A DNA stretch of 64,000 bases from Galeopsis tetrahit. Taxonomy: Eukaryota > Streptophyta > Magnoliopsida > Lamiales > Lamiaceae. The notes beneath the pieces were generated by a model that did not search any database, was not told the origin of the DNA, and saw nothing but the letters and a program-made list of their open reading frames with translations. Each line of letters begins with the position of its first letter. Position 1 is the stretch's first letter. Position numbers and translations under genes: made by a program. This document shows positions 57,766 through 64,000 of the stretch, in pieces. The DNA lies in assembly GCA_963675135.1 (NCBI GenBank), contig OY776134.1, forward strand, positions 58,547,740 to 58,611,739, given 5' to 3'.

Positions 57766-60700
57766 GGGATTTTCTTAGGATAGTTTTTGTATCGCCTGGA
57801 CTATTAATAGTTCGGATGTCAAATTGCATCGCTCTGTGTCGCCCTCTGTGTCGCCCTAACTTGATACCTGTTGCCTTTTTTTAATATTTTAAAATAATTA
57901 TTTAAATTTTATTTTATTATTTACTATTTTATCCTTTATTAAAATTAATAATAATATTATTTAAATTAAACAATACGAACGTAAAATTAGATTTTTTTTA
58001 ATAGAATTAAATTATTATTTTATTTATATTTTATCTACACCTGCTCATTTAATTAGTTCACCCTCAAATTATTTTTTTATTACGGTTATCTGCACCCGCT
58101 CATTTTATGAGTTCACCCCAAATCATTTTTTAACCATGGTTATCTGCAATCGCTCATTTTATAAGTTCACCCAAAATTATTTTTTACCACGGTTATCTGT
58201 ACCTGCTCATTTTATAAGTTCACCTAAGAAGATTTTTTTTAAAATGGAGTAATTACATTTAAAGGACTATATTATCATTTTATTAATTTACACAAAATAT
58301 AATAAAATCAACCCTAATTTGTAGGGTGATACTCGAGTACATGCAAGATACCCGTACACACCAATTTTAATTTATTATTTATATTTTATCTGCACCCGTT
58401 CATTTTATGAGTTCACCCCCAAATCATTTTTTTTATCACGGTTATGTGCACCCGCTCATTTTATGAGTTCACCACCAAATCATTTTTTTTTTATCACGGT
58501 TATGTGCACCCGCTCATTTTATGAGTTCACCCCTAAATTATCTACACCGCTCATTTTATGAGTTCACCCCAAATCTTTTTTTACTACGGTTATCTGCACC
58601 CGTTCATTTTAGGAGTTCACCCCCAAATCATTTTTTATCACGGTTATGTGCACCCGCTCATTTATGAGTTCACCCCTAAATTATTATTTTTTACCACGTT
58701 TATCTACACCCCTCATTTTATGAGTTCACCCCAAAAATATTTTTAAAAAAGTAATTACATTTAAAATACTATATTATCCTTTTATTAATTTACACAAAAT
58801 ATAATAAAATCAACCTTAATTTGTATATTTACAATCTGTAGTCAAGTCATTACCGAGTTACCGTCGATTCACCATCAAGTCATCCATATTTTTAGAAAAA
58901 AATCGTAAAACATAATTTAAAAAAAAAAACTATCGAAATTAGGCAAAAATCTTGATTTTTTTTCTTTCTAAGTTTTCTTCCCTTTCCTCTTTTTCTCCCA
59001 TTTTCAGTTTTTATTCCAAACTTTTAATTTCTTCGTTTTTTTTCCTTTTACTTTTTTTTTATTTTCCATTTTTTCATGTGTATTTTTTTTTAATTTTAAT
59101 ACAAAATAATATTATATGTATGATTTTATTATAGTCGTTAATACAATAAGTAATAACGAGTAATACCATAAATTGTAATCAGTAATACCATTAACAGTAA
59201 TTAGTACGAATAAACACTTATCTTATTCAAAGTGAGATGGTCTCATGGCGACACTGTTCATAAATTAGTAGAAATAAACACTTTATTTTTTCCAAAGTGT
59301 TAAAACGTCATTCTCAAACTATGTTTTGGAAAGCAGAATTTTGGTGAAATCAGAATAAAAAAACTTTAGAAAATGTGAATGGAACTATAGGAAAACGTCA
59401 TGATCAGACCATCGATTAGTTCTAAAAATTATGTGTCCATATAATGTTGCTTACGAACATTGACCTAATGTCCGATTTGTATAATGTAACTAGATTGATT
59501 ATTATCAGACTTGAAAATTACATTATTGAGGACACATTTTTTTTTGGAAGGAATGTTGGTAGTAAAGTTTTTATTTTGAGAATAATATTGAGTGTTTCGA
59601 TGACACGACTCCCATAAAGTTTCGAATAAGATAATTTCTTATTCTATTGTCTTTTGCAATGACGATAAATAAAAGTTAAAGGTCAGTCTCTTTTCATGGT
59701 AGGTGTGTAGTGTGTACCTTCTGAAACATGTTCATGCATAGACAATTATATGTTGCAGCCCTCTAGAGTTAAGAGTGTATTGAAAAATATTTATCTAGAT
59801 TCAAATGAATAACAAATTTACAAATTTATACTATGGAGTACATGTTTCAAATATTTTTTTAATTGACAAATTAAACTTAAAATATATTATAAATTTATTT
59901 GAATTCTTTACGGGCACTAACAGTCCTACGCTGCCCATTGGGACATTGTCCCTCCTTTACGTCAAAAAAAAAAAAAGAAAAAGAAATTGTGATCGAGAGC
60001 AAACCGAGTAAGTGGAGACTTTTTGGGCCCAACAATGTTAGCCCATTTAATTAAAAGTGGAGAATGTTTTGGGCTAGCATTTAATTAAAAGTGGGCAGCC
60101 AATTGTTTTATTAAAGAAAATAACCAAATTGAACAGCCAATTTCTTGAATTGTGCGTGAGTAATATAACAAATGTTCAAAAAAAAAAAAAAAAAAACAGA
60201 ATGTTCTTTCAACAATTACAACGAAAAAATACATCAGTTTTTCAAAATAATCTCATCTTCATGTTGAGCCCCCTAAAATATTATAAAACATGCTGAAATT
60301 TTATAATGAATGAACAAAAAATTCCTCAAAATTAATCCACACAATTGATGTCTTTTGTCTTTTCTTTTTAATGACAAAATCATTATCTTAGGTATTATTA
60401 GATGAAGTTGTGTCACCATTCTCATGTTGAGAAGACATCTGCAAAATATACATTAAAAATAAAATTAATAAATGTCAGAATCTTATAATATTCATAAATA
60501 AAATTCATAAATTTCAAATAAATCTCATAAATCAATAACCATATAGAAATCATACAAATTTTATATGAATAACAATTGAGATTTGAGAATTGATTGTACA
60601 AAAAAAACAGAGTATTAACACAGAAAAAAAATCAAAAGTTCAATCAGAGGAATGCTCAATATCACATAAAAAAACTAGGAGTAATTATCAACAATTTATG

Positions 60701-61404
60701 ATTCGACTAAAAATGAACAAAAAAAATAAAAAATATAAATATAAATTACATAATGTTAACTGGATCGAGCGGATGTGTAGAGAGTTTTTTTTGGAACGTG
60801 TTTGGGATCGGAATGGAATTTTGTAGGTTTTCTCCTGATTTTAAAAAACTCAAACGAATCTCTTTCTGTTAGATTATATAAAGTATCTTCGCTAATTTTC
60901 TGATCATAAACATATCAATTACTCCATGATCATAAATTGTAACAACTGGTTTTCTGAATTCTGAATAGACGACCGACCAATAGCCCGCGCCCAATTTTGT
61001 GATTTCGAAACAGAAATTTGTATAAAAAATTCAACTAAATTAATAATTTAACCTAAAATTCAATTCATTCAAATAAAAAAAAGATAATTTATTGTTTATT
61101 ATGATTATTAATGATATGAGAATTAAAATAAAGATTATATATTATCAATTAATTTTTTTATTAATCATGTGAGGATAAATTTGTAATTTTATAATTATAT
61201 ATTTAAAATTATTAAATTTAATTTAAAAGTGTAATAGGGCGACAAAAAACGATAATAAGTGCAATGCAAGGCGATGGATTCTGCGACGCCAAATGCAACA
61301 GGTAGCAGGTCATCAAATATAAACCATTAGATTTCAGATCTGATGGCTCAGATTACTGGACTGTTGATAGTTCAGGCGACATTGGACTGTCCTTAGAAGG
61401 CCCC
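57766..61404. mobile_element. MULE (3.6 kb), non-autonomous
   Basis: TAATAACAA flanks both sides exactly (57757-57765 and 61405-61413), a 9-bp duplication. The ends are inverted repeats: the left reads GGGATTTTCTTAGGATAGTT, then TCGCCTGGACTATTAATAGT; the complement of the right reads GGGGCCTTCTAAGGACAGTC, then TCGCCTGAACTATCAACAGT. Further in, both arms have TGTCGCCCT and ACCTGTTGC. The interior holds a minisatellite (58021-58745) and AT-rich sequence. No MURA-like transposase frame was found. Confidence 0.88.
58021..58745. repeat. Minisatellite of about 54-bp units in two blocks
   Basis: About 11 units of the type TTATCTGCACCCGCTCATTT, ATGAGTTCACCCCAAATCAT, TTTTTATCACGG, in blocks 58021-58243 and 58386-58745. 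Each block is followed by the same 80-bp spacer (GTAATTACATTTAAAG or AAAT, then TTTACACAAAATATAATAAA), so block plus spacer was duplicated as one unit. The open frame at 58558-58746 is a reading of the repeat. Confidence 0.9.
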
Positions 61405-61413
61405 TAATAACAA

Positions 61414-63597
61414 AAATGTAAAAGTAACACTTTCTTAAAGAGGATATGGCAATTTGATAGGAGTATGTAGGAAGTAGAGGGCAATTATGTAATTTGGGAG
61501 GATGGGGGTATGTTTCGTCCGTGTCACTTGTTGTAAGTTGTAACTGAGTGAGTAACGGTCGACACGTAAGGTGATGGGCCCCACTTGATGAGAATTTTGG
61601 CGCTTAATAGGACACAAGCTTCAGGTTCCATGCTAACGTCACCCACAACGATCACGGACTTTGGGGCCTCTGGTCTAGTGGGCCCATCTCCAGCTGCCAT
61701 TTTTGCTTACGTGAGTACTCAACTATTTTAAGTGTATAATAATGAATAATTTTTTGCATACACCAATTTAACGATTATTTTGATATTGATTTTTAAGTGT
61801 TTTTCAGTGATTCGTATTAGCTATTTTTAACTACATCAGTTGTGTATGCAACGAAGTGTTACTCATAATAATAATTAGTATATCATGGAAATTGGAAAGT
61901 GTCAATTTTAGCCTCTAATTGGTTGATCCTTTAATTACGTTTTTGTACTTTTTTTTTTTTTTGTATAAAAAAAAATTACTAGAAAATATCTATTAAATTA
62001 AATAAAGAGTTGAAATTAATTAGTACTGATTGATAAAATGAAGTTGAGAATGAACAATCTCAAGGGATTACAATTAGGATTAAAGTTGGCATGGAACGTG
62101 GTTAAACTCAAACAATTGTCAAGTAGATAACACGAAGAAGGTCTCTAACTTCCTCTAGAAACAGCAAGACAATCCCCTTACATATTTATATATATATATA
62201 TATATTTACAAACTTTTGTTGTGACACATGTCACATTCTCACCCCCTCTACCTCAATCTCTCTCCTTCAAATTCTCTCATTTCAAAATTCCTTCATCCTC
62301 ATTCATTTCATCTTTCTCCTTTAATCTTAACCATTCATTTTGTTTAATCTTAACCATTAGATCTTAATTCAATTTCCTATATAATAGGATCTTATGTCAT
62401 TCATTTTATACAATTCACTCATTCTCCTTAAACATTCATCAAACTTATGTATGTAGTGAATTACACAAACTTTGTTAAAAGTTTTAAGAATAATGTCAAT
62501 TGGAAGTTGTCCCTCATCCTATGTTTCTCCGAGAGGGCTCCATCAGTTTAAGTGACCGATTTTTTTTCTTATGGTGTTTCTCCAAGAGGGTTCCATCAAT
62601 TTCAATGGTGGAGGACAAGCACAAACAGATCTTAACAAATTGCAATCGAAGGATTTACGAAATTTACGAAAGTGGAATATTTCTGGTTGTGCATTTTTTT
62701 TTTCTCTAACTATTGTTTTTACCTTCATTTTAGATGATTAATCATCTATTGTACCTTAAAGAAGATGTATAATTTTCATTTTCTCCTGTCAAAATAGAAA
62801 AAAATACGCTTATGATTTATGATAAGATAATTTAATCAATAACATTTATTAATGAAAAAATTACGCTTTGAAAATAGATATAGATATTGACGGAATAAAC
62901 AACCACTCCCATATTTCATGTCACAATTATACAACAATAATTACTCCCTTTAATTTAATTTGCATTTTTATTGTTGAATGGTAAAGTTCTATCAAATTTA
63001 ACAAATTACTTTATGGACATTCACAACTTTATTTTTGTCCATTTAATTTTAACTTGACATTTTTTTACTACTATTTGATTTTTTTCCCTATAGTTGTAAG
63101 ATTATATGTTCGGTGTAATTCATATGAAAATTAGTTGTGTTGCGAGTAACCGTACATATTTTATTTGAATTAATCTAAATTCTCTTTCAATCAAGAATAT
63201 TGAAATTTTGTATTTTATATGTCAATTATGAGTTGGATAGTAATTCCACCATGTTCAAATATACTTTTTAACTACTGAGAATAAATTCTGAAATAAAATT
63301 TATTTTATTAAAAAAAATTCCATAATTACAAATAGAACATAAAATTGTTCGAGTTTCAATTGAGTAAAATAAATTTTTTTATTAAAATTGTGCAAATACA
63401 ACTAAAAAAATGCGTGCTCTGATATCAGATGAGGAACATTGAATCGGATGATTAGAGTATAGTTACGTCATAACAGTGAAATTAAATTTAATCATTAATT
63501 TCAGTAATTTAAGAAACTATATACCCACAATTCTTGATTATTTCTATTTTTTAATATATTATAATCTAACATATAAAATCGTGGAATTAAATTTTAA
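61414..63597. other. Unassigned intergenic sequence
   Basis: Positions 61440-61710 are more balanced in base composition, with phrases such as GGGCCCCACTTG and GGGCCCATCTCC. They could be promoter sequence of a gene beyond the window or an old element. 62220-62320 is pyrimidine-rich. A short near-repeat (TTTCTCCGAGAGGGCTCCAT at 62523 and TTTCTCCAAGAGGGTTCCAT at 62577) is present. No gene could be supported. Confidence 0.4.
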
Positions 63598-63598
63598 A

Positions 63599-64000
63599 GT
63601 CAAATTTACTTAAACTAATTAAAATAAAATATTATTTAGTTATTAAATTCATATTTTATTGTATTCTATTTAAGATTATAAATATCATTTATTAAAAGTA
63701 AAAGTTGATGCGGTTGAGGCTCATTACAAAGTCTAACAATTTAAACGCAAATCAAGTTTAATCACATGTCAACAAAGTCAAATTTACTTAAACTAATTAA
63801 AACAAAATATTATTTATTAGATTCATATATTAATTACTTATTAAATTCATATTTTATTTTATTCTATTTAAGATTATAAATATCATTAAATAAAAGTAAC
63901 GGTCAATGCGACTGAGGCTCATTCCAAGGTCTAAATTGCAAATTGACATATTCTAACAAAGTCAAATTTACTTAAATTAATTAAAACAAAATATTATTTA
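63599..64000. repeat. Tandem repeat of about 180 bp running off the right edge
   Basis: Units start GTCAAATTTACTTAAAYTAA at 63599, 63777 and 63961. The first two share TCTATTTAAGATTATAAATA and GAGGCTCATT. The third is cut by the window end. Confidence 0.8.

Noticed and set aside
58021..58745. CRISPR-like array
   Set aside because: Units are contiguous minisatellite repeats without unique spacers, in a plant transposon.

Overview
The window is nuclear DNA of a flowering plant, most likely a eudicot. It is AT-rich, has GT-AG introns, a plant NAC transcription factor with a miR164 site, and many plant transposon families recognisable by their ends. An asterid or Lamiales host is only a guess. 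I find three intact protein genes and two tRNA genes; almost everything else is transposon-derived or unassigned intergenic sequence.

Left part (1-19.2 kb): a pogo-like element with a decayed DNA-binding domain (355-1217) and one LTR of a minus-strand retrotransposon (about 3.4-4.35 kb) are followed by a duplicated module. The module is tRNA-Ile(AAU) plus a four-exon gene for an MPO1-like/DUF962 membrane protein. Copy 1 is compact (tRNA 4980-5053, gene 5251-7634). In copy 2 (tRNA 12973-13046, gene 16930-19096) a large inverted-repeat element, itself carrying a Tourist-like and a hAT-like insertion, separates tRNA and gene. Between the two modules lies a probable 4.4-kb Mutator-like element (MULE) full of smaller elements.

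Middle (19.2-39.7 kb): two related MULE-like elements rich in GTCGAC motifs, the first carrying a tRNA-derived SINE; two near-identical Stowaway-type MITEs; a LINE RNase H relic; and a nest at 31.1-37.4 kb in which a CACTA element holds a MULE, which holds a Tourist-like MITE, plus a second CACTA. No gene was found between the second MPO1-like gene and the NAC gene.

NAC gene (39988-41070): three exons, 314 residues, of the ORE1/NAC100 type, with a recognisable miR164 target site in exon 3.

Right part (41.1-64 kb): a Harbinger element with a transposase relic, a 5'-truncated LINE with a 16-bp target-site duplication, further Stowaway and SINE copies, and the most unusual item: a 5.2-kb segment (46853-52025) with inverted-repeat ends that holds intron-containing fragments of three unrelated host genes (phospholipase D delta type, B-type cyclin, caffeoyl-CoA O-methyltransferase-like). 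Next come hAT-like and Tourist-like MITEs, a 3.6-kb MULE with a 9-bp target duplication and an internal minisatellite, and a tandem repeat running off the right edge.

Transposon calls rest on terminal repeats, target-site duplications and, in places, empty sites that can be read inside the window. No database search was possible.
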